Assembly (NCBI GenBank): GCA_009731375.1
Contig: BJOX01000295.1
Location: 27,084-84,513 of the forward strand
DNA: 57,430 nt
From: Paulinella micropora
Lineage: Eukaryota > Cercozoa > Imbricatea > Euglyphida
Reading direction: 5' to 3'
The translations under genes were made by a program, and so were the position numbers. Below the pieces are notes generated by a model. It was not told the origin of the DNA. It saw only the letters and a list, made by a program, of their open reading frames with translations, and made no database searches. Shown here piece by piece: positions 17,057 to 27,671 of the stretch. How positions within the stretch are numbered: the stretch's first letter is position 1; every line of letters starts with the position of its first letter.

Positions 17057-19987
17057 AACAATTATCAGTATTTCTTCTAATTCTTGTGCTATTAAGCCAG
17101 TCCTACATTTTTTTTAATCATCAATCATACGATAGCAGACTGGATTTAACTTATTAATAAAATCTAAGCCTAAGCATTCCTTTATATCTTCTTTTTTTCT
17201 CCTGTCTGAATATTGAATTGGATTAGACAATACCCATAATTGTCCATCGCATGCTTTCAAAGACATTAAAGCAGTATTTGAACTATTCTCCCATATGAAC
17301 CCACTCGTTGAAGAATTATTCACTCTAAATCTAATAGCATAAGAAGTTCATCCTCCGCCTACTCCTCCTGCTGGTGCTGTTCCTCCACTTGGTGATTTAT
17401 ATCCCCATGCTGAATCAGCAGTATCCCATACAAATATTCCTCTTGCATTCGTCCAGTCTGTTTGTCCTTGAATTCCTATTTTCGCTCCATTAGTAGTTGT
17501 GGTCGTTAGCAACCCAGAGTATGTAATCCCCGCATTTGCCGTTAGTAAGCCACTTGTTGTTAATGTGGTTGTTGATATACCCGCATTTCCCGTTAGTAAT
17601 CCACTCGCGGTTGCCGTTGTTGTTGATATACCCGCACTAGCCGTTATTAATCATTTCGTCCATAAAGTCCCGTTTGCCCCATTTAATGACATTAACAATT
17701 GCTCGTTAGAATTTTCCCACACAAAACCATCTGTTGAAGCAAAACCAGACCTAAATCTTATAGCAAAGCCTGAAATATCGTTGTCTGCAACCGCAGACCC
17801 TCCAGATAGACTTTTATATGTCCCAGGCTGAGCCATATAAATCCCCCATCCTGCGTTGTCTGTATCCCACAGAAATATACCCTGCCCATTTCCTCCATCT
17901 ACTTTATTTTGAATAGATAACTTGCAACCGCCATCTGCTGTTAATAATCCGCTCGCCGTTAATGTAGTTGTAGTTATTCCTGCGGTTGAAGTAATTGTTG
18001 TTCCCGTTATTGTTCCACCATTTGTTATGTTGTTTGAGTTCATATCTAAGGCTTCATAAAACCGCATACCACCAGCATTGTTAAAACGGACAATGTCAGA
18101 CGAAGCACTTTTATTATCCACAAGTTTTGAAATATAAAGACCTGCTCCTTTTGCATCAAATGCTACATTCGTAAATACATAACCTCGTTGGTTCGCGGTT
18201 CCACTTGTAGCAGTATTTAGAGTAAATAAGAAATATTGATAATTACCTGATGTCTGTGAAAAGAATATATCTCCTCCATTTTGGTTTAATATCCTCGCCC
18301 CATTATATGTTATATTTCCACCATTAATGATAACTTGATTATTAAAATCAGCCGTTTGTGTTAAAGTTAGATATTTTATCACAGTGCTCGTCCCGTTGAA
18401 TGTTTTAATTCCTGTTATTGTTTGGTCTCCTGTTAGTTTCACACAATTATCATCAACATATTTTTGTTTGCCACATCGTCTGCTAATGTGGGTATTAGGT
18501 TAGTGCCCATTGAAATTTGATTGTTAAATGTTTTAGTTCCTGCTATGGTTTAACAAAATTGGTATCAACATAACTTTTATTTGCTCCATCTGTTGAAGCG
18601 GAAGGGTCGGCTAAGTTTGTTATTTTGTTGTTATTCAAACTTAATGTTGTTCCAGTTGCGGTTATAATTAAAGTATTACCTGAATATAACTTAACATACG
18701 AACCAGTTATTTGTATCGGATACCAAGTCGCTGTTGCTGTTTTTTGTGCTGCAATCATTCCTATTTTTGTATCAAAGGCTATGCCAATACCATCAAAAGT
18801 AGTAGGATTGGATGAACCACTTACTTCTAAAGTTGATGTAAATTTTTTATTTCCTGCTATGGTTTGGTCTCCTGTTAGTTTAACCACATTGCTATGGACT
18901 GCTAGATTTGCTAGATTAATTCCATTATATGTAGAAGCCCCTGAAATAGCATAACCACCCATATTTAATGCTCCTGTCATACTGGCGGTTCCGTCTAATC
19001 TAAGAAAGGGCGATGCCCCATTTCGCCATTGTGTTATAAATGAGTAGTTGATTATCTGATGCTGTTGTTATAATCACATCGCTATGTGTATCAATACTTC
19101 CACTTGCTGACACTTTCGCGTTGTTGGAGTCGTGCTCTGATAACCAAGTCGCGATAGCCCTACCATTTAGTTGATTTACATTTGTAATGTTTTGACTATT
19201 CATATTTAGTCCTCCAGTCATACTTGCAGTGCTGTCTAATCTCAGAAAGGGTGGAGTCGTATTTCTCCATGGACCCGTGCTATAAATAAGCAGTTGGTTA
19301 TCTGCTGGGAAGCCTGATATTGTCACATCGCTGTGGCTATCTATGCTTCCACTCGCTGAAACTTTATCATTATTATCTTGATGCTCAAATATCCATTCAT
19401 CAACATCTTTGGTATTTAGTAAATTAACTCCTGTTATATTCTTCCTTCCCATACTAATATTGCCAAATTCATCAACATTTATCGGAAAGGTTTTATTTAC
19501 CCAGTTTATTGAATTATATGTTAGATAACTATTAGTGACTATTGGTGCGGTTATAACCACATCTGAAAGTGTATCAATTGAACCAAGGGCTGTATTCTTC
19601 CATTTGTCTTCTACATCGTTGTAAGTTAAGTATTGACCGCTCGCTTGTGCAAATATGTTTGTGTCTATCAAATTATATAAACTGGTTTGGTGCGGATTGG
19701 AAGTGTTAGAGCGGTGTTGAGTTGAGGCTTTGACTTCGTCGTTGTCCCTTACTCGTTGCTCTGTGTAGTATAAATTTTTTTCCTTCTTTGATGTCCGTCG
19801 TTGATTTTAAAGCGAGACGTGTGTCAAATCGCGCATCAGTATAATAAAGATTTATAGGGTCGGAATCTTCTGGCACTCTGTCTGTATTCAGACCGACTAT
19901 GTTGGTATTGGTTAAATCTAAGTTAAGTATGTTTAGACTATCAACAGCCAACTCATTAAGACCGAGTAAGGATTTATATTGCGACAT
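17057..19987 (-). pseudogene. PLV1 fibre-like protein with S74 chaperone domain, degraded
   Basis: Starts MSQYKSLLGLNELAVDSLNI; the long middle is built of repeats such as VKLTGDQTIAG and ASGSIDTHSDV, typical of trimeric beta-helix fibres. The C-terminal part QYSDRRKKEDIKECLGLDFI followed by GLIAQELEEIL is the S74 (endosialidase-type) intramolecular chaperone, which folds the fibre and then cuts itself off. Many stops, deletions and frame changes are present, and the chaperone is truncated at 17057. From about 17596 to 18379 it is essentially identical to PLV2 37756-38539. Confidence 0.75.
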
Positions 19988-20053
19988 TGGTATATATTAA
20001 TTAATTATTTATTTATTTAAAAAATACTTAAAATATAATAATCTTAGTATAAA
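19988..20053. promoter_or_regulatory. divergent promoter region, PLV1
   Basis: 66 bp of AT-rich DNA between two divergent ATGs. It contains AATCTTAGTATA just before the rightward gene, a string also found just before the equivalent PLV2 gene (40990-41037) though the rest differs. A promoter role is inferred. Confidence 0.4.
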
Positions 20054-20557
20054 ATGCCGTCTCCCGAAGCGAGCCGACAAAATTGGGGAAAAGCAGTCGA
20101 TGGAATTAAACACAAAGCGAAGCAGAGAAAAATGGAACATGCCAAAAAGGTTTTGGAACAATACCGAAATGCGGTTAAAAATGAAGACGAAGATATGGAA
20201 CGAAAAATAGCAGAGATAGAAAATAAGAATTTAGCAACAGAGATGATTAATGAGAAGGAGCAATGAGATATTATTAATGACACTCCCGAGCAGAGTGAGA
20301 GTGAAGATGAATGTGATTTTACTGATATCATCGCTGGAAAGATGGCGAAAATGAAGATAAGAAGAAAGAAATCGGAAACTAAGAGAGAAAAGGAGAAGAG
20401 TAAGAAACCAGAGCCCGAGCCTCATGAAAGTGAAGAAAGTGAAAGTGAGAGTAGTGAAGAAGAAGAATCGAAACCTAAGAAAGGGAAAGGAAAAAAGTCT
20501 AGCAGTGTGAGTGTGAAAGTATATAATCAATCTTCTGGTGGTGCTAAAAAAGAATAA
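20054..20557 (+). pseudogene. PLV1 charged protein, one in-frame TGA
   Basis: A 167-codon frame starting MPSPEASRQNWGKAV. An N-terminal basic/acidic helical part is followed by an in-frame TGA after NEKEQ (20264-20266), then an acidic stretch and a Ser/Glu/Lys-rich tail ending SSGGAKKE. The frame is the same on both sides of the TGA. PLV2 keeps only the first 52 codons (41038-41196). Low complexity; possibly DNA- or capsid-associated. Function unknown. Confidence 0.6.
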
Positions 20558-20589
20558 AATAATGATGTTGAAAAATGTTTCTTGAAGTT

Positions 20590-21331
20590 TTAAAAGTTTG
20601 AAATCAATAATTCTCTCACTGCTTTTCTGTCAGAACCATTTAATACATAAGTTGTTTTCACTTTCCTTATCTTAAAGTCTTTAAAGATGTGTTTTATTTT
20701 TTTGGAATAGTTATAAGATAAAATAAATTTACCTTTTATTCCTTTTACAACACTAAATACTTCTTCAGGAGAAACATGGTGTTTATAACCCCAACTTTTA
20801 TTTTTTTCTTCGTCGTATGGCGGGTCTAGGTAGAAAAATGTATCTGGTGTGTCGTATTTTTTTATCACTGCTTTAAAGTCTTTATTTAATACTATAGTGT
20901 CTTTCAATCTATCTTTTATTTTTTCTACGTTTTTCTTAAAATGTTCCCTTGAAAATAGTCTATCATAATTTCTGTAATCGGCGAAAGAACTTCTCTTTCC
21001 TCCGAATGAGTTAAACGATAAATATAAATTCCTGTAAAGTCGCATACTCGGTTCTTTGAATTTTCCTTTTTTAAATTTTTCAAATTTGTTCCTTGAAGGT
21101 GTAAAATCATACCTATTAATTGTTTCTGCTGACACTTTTTTCATATCTCTCCATATGTGATAAGTATCTTTATCTAAATCATTGATAACTTCTAAATCGG
21201 ATGGTTCTTTTTTTTCTAAATATGCTTCCAGCCCCAACGAAAGGTTCCACATAAATTTTGTGAGTTGGTATTAATGGAATAATTACTTTTTTCAGAAAAT
21301 GTTTTCCTCCTACCCTTGGAAAAAATGCCAT
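20590..21331 (-). pseudogene. Dam-like adenine-N6 DNA methyltransferase (PLV1 only)
   Basis: A D12-class methylase. The AdoMet motif EPFVGAGSIF lies near the N-terminus and the catalytic DPPY in FFYLDPPYDEE near 20820. The start MAFFPRVGGKHFL is at 21331. A one-base change in a run of A near 21215 separates the first 44 codons from the rest; both parts are otherwise intact. It lies head-to-head with the integrase. Methylases occur sporadically in Polinton-like viruses and virophages, where they may protect DNA from restriction. Nothing similar is seen in PLV2. Confidence 0.82.
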
Positions 21332-21341
21332 AGTATATATT

Positions 21342-22353
21342 ATGGACAATAAACATACAATTATTAATAATCAAAATCGCAATAGTCTCGGAGACACACC
21401 TACTGGAGAAGTAGTTAAAACAAAAGAAGAAAAAGCACTTGAAATTGACCACCAGAAGAAGAATCCGAAAATATGGAATACTATATGGGTTGATAAGCCA
21501 TTAGACCAAGTCTTTCTTGACTTAGCAGATATGAGTAAGATAAAAGATAAGAAAGGAAATAAAGGATATGCTTGGATGCTTGTTTGGATTGATTGTCATA
21601 GTCGATATTTAATAATCATTCCATTAAAAAATAAAACAGCAAAAGAAGTCTATTATGCTTTAAAATCAATCAAATATAAACCGAAATCAATTACTACTGA
21701 CAGCGGGGGAGAATATAAAGGAGCAACTCGTGAATATTTTAATGAAAATGGAATTAAACATGATGTGGTTGAAGTCGGCGACCATAGAGCCTTAGCGGTT
21801 GTTGATAGAGTTATAAGGAGTATAAGAAGATGGTTAGACCTTTTATTTGAAACCAATCGTAATTTTGATTGGGTTAGTTATATTCAGGACTTAGTCAANN
21901 NNNNNNNNAGACTTAGTAAATGCTTATAATTCAGGCTAAATGGAGGAATTCAGGCTAAACCAGTGGAAGTATTTTTCGGGAGAGATAAAAATAAACAAAC
22001 ACTTCAAAGAGATCATCTGATTGATGAATTTGAAGTAGGCGATAAGGTCCGACGCGAACTTAAACGGAGAACATTTGAAAAAGGTGGAAAGCAGTTTAGT
22101 AAGCAGATTTACAAAGTAATAGGTAGGTCTGGCTTTAAAATCATTCTATCTGATAATGAATTAGTATCACCGCGAGAATTTCTAAAAACTGAATTTACTA
22201 AATCGGTAGATGAAGAAAAGCAAGTAAAAGATAAAGAGAAAAAATAACTAAGGAACGAAACACACAGAGATTATTAAAAAGAGAAAACATTGATGAAAGT
22301 AATGTGAGAACCTCAGATAGAATAAGAAAGAAGAAACAAATATTAGATTTATA
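21342..22353 (+). pseudogene. PLV1 retroviral-type (rve) integrase
   Basis: Starts MDNKHTIINNQNRN. The RNase H-fold core shows the first Asp in the QVFLDLADM/VWIDCHSRYL region, the second in ITTDSGGEYKG, and a third acidic residue in LAVVDRVIRSIRRWL, here Asp instead of the usual Glu. A C-terminal SH3-like part (EFEVGDKVRREL) follows. Disruptions: an assembly gap at 21899-21908 with the same short sequence on both sides, and a frameshift near 22245 before the LDL tail. It would insert element ends, consistent with the 6-bp duplication. Confidence 0.87.
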
Positions 22354-23032
22354 AATTAAATACATTTAATCCAATAAGGTTATCGAAATGTTTAGCAGTG
22401 GTTATATGTCTTATTCTATGAGAAATATTATATTTTCCTCCACATACACAACTGATTTTTTGTTTTTGTTTTCTTTCAATTTTTCCCTGTTAGTCTCTCT
22501 GTATGTTTTTGAATATTCTTTGTTATATTTTTTAAGTATTCTTTTCTTCTTTCCGATACATATTTCTTTTTATTTATGTATTTATGTCAGTATTTTCTTC
22601 TCTGTATTTTCTACACCTTTCTTTAACATTCTCCTCTTGTATCTTATATTTATCTTTGTTAATTTGATAATATTCCTGATTTTGTTTTTTAATTTTTTCT
22701 TTATTATCCTCTTCCCATTCTTTGATTGTTCCGCTTCCTTCAATTCTTTTATTAACACAATTTTCCGTATGTCTTATTATTTCTCCTTCTCTCTTACCAA
22801 GTTCCATTTTGTTATTAGATTGAAACATTTCAATAAGTTCAATGTAGTTATCGTCGTGTTTTAGAATATTAAAAGAAGTTTTTTAAAAAGTCTTTCCATT
22901 TTTCCACCTCTTGAAATCCCTCCGATGAGCATATAATCTTTTATGAAGTGGGTTTGTAGTAGAACCAATATATATTTGGTCAGTCTGGTATGAACGAATA
23001 GCATAAATTTTTCCTTGCTTGTAGTCGGGCAT
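22351..23032 (-). pseudogene. PLV1 GIY-YIG homing-type endonuclease
   Basis: Starts MPDYKQGKIYAIRSY and shows KIY..IYIGST, the GIY-YIG core, then RLYAHRRDF and a Glu in NKMELGKREGE. A charged helical linker and a C-terminal finger CVCGGKYNISHRIRH follow. Frame changes occur near 22885 and between the linker and the finger. It converges on the integrase, overlapping at the stop. PLV2 has a relative at 40335-40929, left of its integrase rather than right, so the gene moves independently. Confidence 0.75.
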
Positions 23033-23252
23033 GGTCCTTTTATGACTTATTATGTCCTTAAACTTAAATGGAATTTACCACCACTCACCAGAAAAAAGCA
23101 TAAAAACTTCAAAACACTTCTCACACAGCACACCTAGAGGCTCAGGTCGAAAAGGCCCCGTGTGGCTTTTTTACATGGACAACTTTTCTTTTTTTCGGCG
23201 AACTGGAGTTGGAAGACGAAAAAGGTCAATTTAATGATACATTCATTTTTCT
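23033..23252. other. PLV1 right subterminal non-coding region
   Basis: 220 bp between the last gene and the terminal repeat. It contains CACCTAG, a GC-rich patch and GGACAACTTTTC, all also found in the same order in PLV2 at about 42924-42981, although the sequences between differ. A replication or packaging signal is possible; no direct evidence. Confidence 0.35.
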
Positions 23253-23386
23253 CGTAGTGTGCTGTAGAATGCTATTTGTTTGTTTTTGTTTCTTGGTATT
23301 TATAATCAATAGGAGAGGCTGCAATCCAGAAAACGAAGGCTGTGAATTTGCAAAAATTCACGCCGAGATTTCCTGTATCATCTACT
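23253..23386 (+). repeat. PLV1 right terminal repeat
   Basis: 134 bp matching 7441-7574 with five mismatches by eye. Ends CATCTACT at the target duplication. It contains a small internal palindrome, TGAATTTGCAAAAATTCA. Confidence 0.88.
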
Positions 23387-23392
23387 CTTGAC
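23387..23392 (+). repeat. PLV1 target-site duplication, right copy
   Basis: CTTGAC, complement of GTCAAG at 7575-7580. This pairing proves which end belongs to which. Confidence 0.85.
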
Positions 23393-23447
23393 TCGCTTGG
23401 GTTTCTCGCTTGACACGGATTTCTTGCCTTTCCTAAAACCCAAACTA

Positions 23448-23453
23448 AAAGCA
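23448..23453 (+). repeat. PLV2 target-site duplication, left copy
   Basis: AAAGCA immediately before the left terminal repeat; the same six bases follow the right repeat at 43841-43846. Confidence 0.9.
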
Positions 23454-23594
23454 AGTAGTATAATATGAAATTTACAAGGGTCGTTTTTTCGTGCCTTAAA
23501 ACGCCCTCATAAATTTCATTTCTCTTCTCCTATTAATCTCCAGCACAATCAATACGAGAGCACAAAACACCCCAAAGAGCCCTCCACAGAGCAC
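23454..23594 (+). repeat. PLV2 left terminal inverted repeat
   Basis: 141 bp, pairing with the complement of 43700-43840 with four mismatches by eye. Similarity to PLV1's repeat is limited to short blocks such as TCTCCTATT. Confidence 0.92.
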
Positions 23595-23673
23595 CCACCG
23601 TTGTTTTTTTGAAGTAGTCAAAAAACATCAGGAAACATATATTGTAAAAAGAAAAAATTCGTCTTTGATATAG

Positions 23674-23904
23674 ATGGAACGCAAACAGAAGAGAGCGGAA
23701 TATGTAAAGGAAAGAAGAAAACAGAAATATACATGTGTATGTGGTAAAGTAATAGGGATACATGGAAAATATCAACATGAAAAATCAGACTTTCATAGAG
23801 ACTACTTCGCAGAGAAAGAAGAGGTTATGATAGGAGGACATAAAGTTATTCGTATAATTCGTAGAAGCGATGACATGGAAAGATATTATAAAAATAAAAT
23901 GTAA
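23674..23904 (+). CDS. small zinc-finger-like early protein (PLV2 early ORF 1)
   Basis: 76 residues, MERKQKRAEYVKERRKQK then YTCVCGKVIG and two His (QHEKSDFH), a C-x-C..H..H pattern; intact and homologous to PLV1 7147-7392. First gene inside the left terminal repeat and co-directional with the polymerase. Probably nucleic-acid binding; function unknown. Confidence 0.65.
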   Translation: MERKQKRAEYVKERRKQKYTCVCGKVIGIHGKYQHEKSDFHRDYFAEKEEVMIGGHKVIRIIRRSDDMERYYKNKM

Positions 23905-23914
23905 AACCATTTAA
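23901..23914 (+). promoter_or_regulatory. early-gene upstream motif, PLV2 ORF 2
   Basis: GTAAAACCATTTAA, 41 bp before the ATG at 23942, followed by AAATATTATTACTTATA as in the other copies. It overlaps the stop of the preceding gene. Confidence 0.5.
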
Positions 23915-23941
23915 AGAAATAAATATTATTACTTATATAAT

Positions 23942-24424
23942 ATGTCTTCTATAATGATACAAGCGGACAAGGAATTGAAAGAACTATACAATTTACATTT
24001 TCCAGAAGCATTAGCAGACGATAAAAGGATTAAGAAATACACTAGAAGAGAAACGCTTCAACGATATAGCAAAGCCTTTAAGTTTTGGGATGAACAGAAA
24101 ATCAAAGCATTAGAGGCTCCAACGATGTTGAATATCCACAAATGGGAAATATGTGAAGAAGCAATAAGACAACTTAAATTAAGGGTGATGATTGTATTAA
24201 ATAATAATTTAATTAAAAATGTAAAACCATTTAAAGAAATAAATTATATTACTTATAATATAGATATGGGGAGACACAAGAAATATCTCACACCTGAGGA
24301 CAAACGAAAGGCTAACTCCGAAAAGGCTCTTGCATATTACAAAAGAAATAAGGATGAAATTAATCAAAAGAGGAAGGAGCAATTAAAAGAACGAAACAGA
24401 AAACTTAAAGAATATGAAGAATGA
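23942..24424 (+). CDS. fused early ORFs 2 and 3 (PLV2)
   Basis: A 160-codon ORF. Residues 1-89 match PLV1 early ORF 2 (MSSIMIQADKELKELYN); residues 109-160 match PLV1 early ORF 3 (MGRHKKYLTPEDKRKAN), which has its own ATG at 24266. The two are separate genes in PLV1; here a change near 24205 removed the first stop, and the joining residues are translated intergenic DNA including the upstream motif at 24221. Probably two genes with an accidental fusion. Confidence 0.65.
   Translation: MSSIMIQADKELKELYNLHFPEALADDKRIKKYTRRETLQRYSKAFKFWDEQKIKALEAPTMLNIHKWEICEEAIRQLKLRVMIVLNNNLIKNVKPFKEINYITYNIDMGRHKKYLTPEDKRKANSEKALAYYKRNKDEINQKRKEQLKERNRKLKEYEE
24221..24234 (+). promoter_or_regulatory. early-gene upstream motif, PLV2 ORF 3
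   Basis: GTAAAACCATTTAA, 45 bp before the ATG at 24266 and identical to the motif at 23901, although now inside the fused frame. Confidence 0.5.
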
Positions 24425-24532
24425 AGGCGAGAGGAGTATAAAAAAACAAAAAAACGAAAAATGATTTTTTTTGCCCAAGACTTATGAATGAATTTCATGT
24501 TAAAGGTAAGACAATCTTATATATATAAAAAG

Positions 24533-24546
24533 GTAAAACAATTTAA
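24533..24546 (+). promoter_or_regulatory. early-gene upstream motif, PLV2 polymerase
   Basis: GTAAAACAATTTAA, 59 bp before the polymerase ATG; the same sequence stands before the PLV1 polymerase. Confidence 0.5.
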
Positions 24547-24591
24547 TTTATTTTCATTATTTTTATATCCTCACTAATATAAAAGTAAAAT

Positions 24592-27500
24592 ATGCCACCA
24601 CCATTACCGCCCAGACCAACGAAGGAAAATGTAGAACTAGCGAAGGTAAGGGCGAATTTGAAGAAAACTACAACAAGAGAAAACAAAAGGGAAGTTAAAG
24701 TAGTAGAGTTAAAATCTAGGCGAGACAATAGATTAAACTCTCTTACATACGAGAAGCAAGGATTAAACATAAACTTTTATGATACTGGCGCATTAGAGCG
24801 AGAGGTTCTACTTCCTATACTATTAGATGCGAAAAGAAATGGTATGACAGGAAATGCTGATGTTCATATCACTATAACATACATAACAGACCACGAAGAA
24901 TTAAATAGATATTATAAAAAGAAAACATTTAATTCTTTTCAAATAAAAAACTATGATGATTTTATTGAAATGTTGAATGAGTTTAACATAAGCAATATTG
25001 AAGCATCTGGATTAGGTTATGACCGAATCATTGAATATGCTAAGGTAGTAGTAGTTCAAAAAAACGGAGGAGGATGCTATGAGGGAAAATACAAAAGCAA
25101 ACAAACGAAATATGACGAAAGTATATTAATATCTCCCGCTAGCAAAAATAATAATTGCGTATTCTTCCTTTGTAAATACATTCTTAATATGCCACTTATT
25201 AACAGAAAAAGATGTAATGATATTAGAGAACAATTCAATCTTTCTATTGATTGCCCTATACCATTCTCTACCACCGTAAAAATCCTTAATACTTTGATAA
25301 AGGCAGGAAAGACATATGAAATAACAAATTCTCTAACAAAGGAGACAATAAGCACAAACGAAATAGGAGAAGAAGCGGATATTATGATTTACTTACTACT
25401 CGGAGAATAACCACTATTTTGGATTAATTAAAAGATATAAAAAGAAATGCGAAAAATGCTTAACTAAGTATTTTACTAAACATACTTGTAATCCAAAAGT
25501 TATTAATTATGCGAATAGAGAAATATTAAAGAATGGAAAGAGACATTTAATAACGAAGGCTCATAAAGAAAAATATAATAATAAAGATGAAGTTCTTCAT
25601 TACGACCTTGAAACTTTTAGAAATAACACGCTTGCTGACGGTATAGTCGGATATACTCAAGGGACGGAAGGATTTAAATATTATGCTGGTATTGATTGTA
25701 TTTCTAAATTTCTGGATTTAGTCTTAGAGAGAGGAAGAAAGTTAGCATTAGAATGGGCTAACAAACAACCACATAATCCAGTCAAGAAAGTAGCAGGAGT
25801 AAGAAAGAAGAGAAACAAAGATGAAGAAGCACCAATTTTATATGTGAATGGTTTTAACGGGGCGAACTTTGATCACTACTTCATTAAACAGGAATTAATA
25901 AGGAGAGGTATTAAACCAAAATCTCACATGATTAATAACGGCTCAATAATCTCTTTACAATTTGAAAATATTAAAATGTGGGATATGTGTAAGCATACTC
26001 AGGGGACATTAAAAGAAAACTTAGAAAATATGAAATGTAAAACTCTTAAAGGAGATTTTGACCACGACAAGGCATCTACTTGGGAAACAATGAGTGAAGA
26101 ATTAAGAAATAAGTGTCTTGAATATTTGAAGTGTGATGTTATGGGGTTAAAAGAGTTATATGACAAAATAAACACAGAGATATTTGAAAAACACTCAGTG
26201 AATTTGACTTCATATATTTCAACTTCAAGCCTTGCTTTCAATATCTGGAAGAAAATGATTGATGGTAAGCACGATGTAAGACTCCCAACTATTGAACAAG
26301 AGAAGGCGTTTAGAAAAGCGGTTATCGGAGCAAGAACATATCCAAGCAAAAAAAGATTTATTTCAAAACAATACAACGACTACTTAGCAGGGAAAATCAC
26401 ATTTGACGAATTAACCGATTATTTAGTTGATGCGGATGTCGTATCTTTATACCCAACAGCGATGCTTAATTTATTTATGGTTGGAGAAATTAAACTGGCT
26501 ATCGCACCATTTGATTATAATAATCTTCCTATCGGTATTTACAATGTTGATTATATCTCACCAAAAGACATTCTACATTCAAGAATAGGACAGAGAAATA
26601 AAATGGGCTCATTAAAGTGGACTTTAGCGGATATGAAAGACCAATGGCTCGCAAGTGTTGATATTGAAGATATGATTAAGGAAGGCTACGATATAACAAT
26701 TCATAAAGGATACTATGCATAGGAGGCAGAACCAGTTTTCAAAGAATATATATTAGAAATGTTTAAGGCGAAAGAAAATAGCGAAAAAGGCACACCGCAA
26801 TATTTATTAGCCAAACTATTTATGAAGTCGTTATACGGAAAGATGATACAACGACCTATCCCAACAGAAGCAGAATATATTAAATCAAATGAGGAGTATT
26901 GGAAATTTTGGACGAAAAATTATATATCTGATGTGGTTGAATTCAAAGATAAAGACGGAAACAAACTTTGGCACGTATCTGGAATGCCTAGAAATGAAGT
27001 AATAATTGAAGAGAGTATTACAAAACCTTCTCACTACGGGGCTTTCATTCTAGCATATAGTAGGCGAATTATGTATAACACATAAAAGAGGCTAATCCAA
27101 ATAAAAACATAGAGGCAGATTTCTATTACACCGATACTGATAGTCTAGTGTTGCATGTTAGGTTTACCAAACTAAGTAAAAGACTTGGTGATAAATCTGT
27201 TGGTGGAATAACAAATGACTTAGGAGATTGTTGTTAAGATAATAAGAGGAATAATTATGGATTGCTCCTAAATTGTATATGTTAGAATTTACAACGAATG
27301 AAACATTTCTCCCCTACCTTACTAAGAATGACTTGAAACATAAAGACAAAGGTGTTCATATAATTGAATGCTACGAAAACGAAGGAGTAAAAAAGAGATA
27401 CTACCATCTCAGAGGTAAGGGGTTGAATTCAAAAGGCTTGAATCCAGAAGTATATGAAAAGATTGATTTAGGTGAAAGCATTGAAAATGTTAGAGATTTT

Positions 27501-27671
27501 CAAATGAAGAAAATTCATTTATCACGAAATAGCAAACAGCAAAACATTAACCATTTCAGCATAGTTCATACTATAAACATAAAAAAGAAAGTTAATGAGA
27601 ATAAATGGTGCGGACGCGAGTTTATCACAAAAATGATAGTATCCCTAACGGATATCAAACGATGTTTATGA
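24592..27671 (+). pseudogene. PLV2 protein-primed DNA polymerase B
   Basis: Complete in length and uninverted, about 1,020 codons. An N-terminal domain of about 270 residues is followed by Exo I HYDLETF (near 25600), Exo II NGANFDHYF (near 25855), Exo III YLKCDVMGL, motif A DADVVSLYPTAML (near 26427), motif B FMKSLYGKM, motif C YYTDTDS (near 27125) and the thumb PKLYMLEF (near 27270). Lesions: frameshift near 25410, TAG at 26720-26722, frameshifts near 27075, 27230 and 27630. It replicates the element using a protein primer. It is the reference copy for reading the split PLV1 gene. Confidence 0.92.

Larger units (their letters stand above)
4721..23386. mobile_element. Polinton-like virus 1 (PLV1), internally inverted
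   Basis: This AT-rich element of about 18.5 kb carries the Polinton/Maverick hallmark set: protein-primed DNA polymerase B, retroviral-type integrase, packaging ATPase, adenain-like protease, major and minor capsid proteins. Its right terminal repeat ends at 23386, followed by CTTGAC. Its left terminal repeat lies inverted at 7441-7574, followed by GTCAAG, the complement of that target duplication. The segment 4721-7769 has therefore flipped after insertion. The first 195 bp of the right breakpoint side (7575-7769) are flanking gag, not element. Most genes contain stops or frameshifts relative to PLV2. Confidence 0.88.
23387..23453 (-). pseudogene. DIRS gag fragment between the two Polinton-like elements
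   Basis: 67 bp. On the minus strand it reads AFSLGFRKGKKSVSSEKPKR and then VK, continuing in frame across the target duplication into the KKPSAKKRR part at 7575. It is therefore gag DNA, not element DNA, and shows both PLVs struck the same gene within about 60 bp. No ATG is present in this stretch. Confidence 0.72.

Noticed and set aside
20231-20530. Minus-strand Phe/Leu-rich ORFs opposite the charged MPSPEAS gene
   Set aside because: Typical antisense shadow of Lys/Glu-rich codons.
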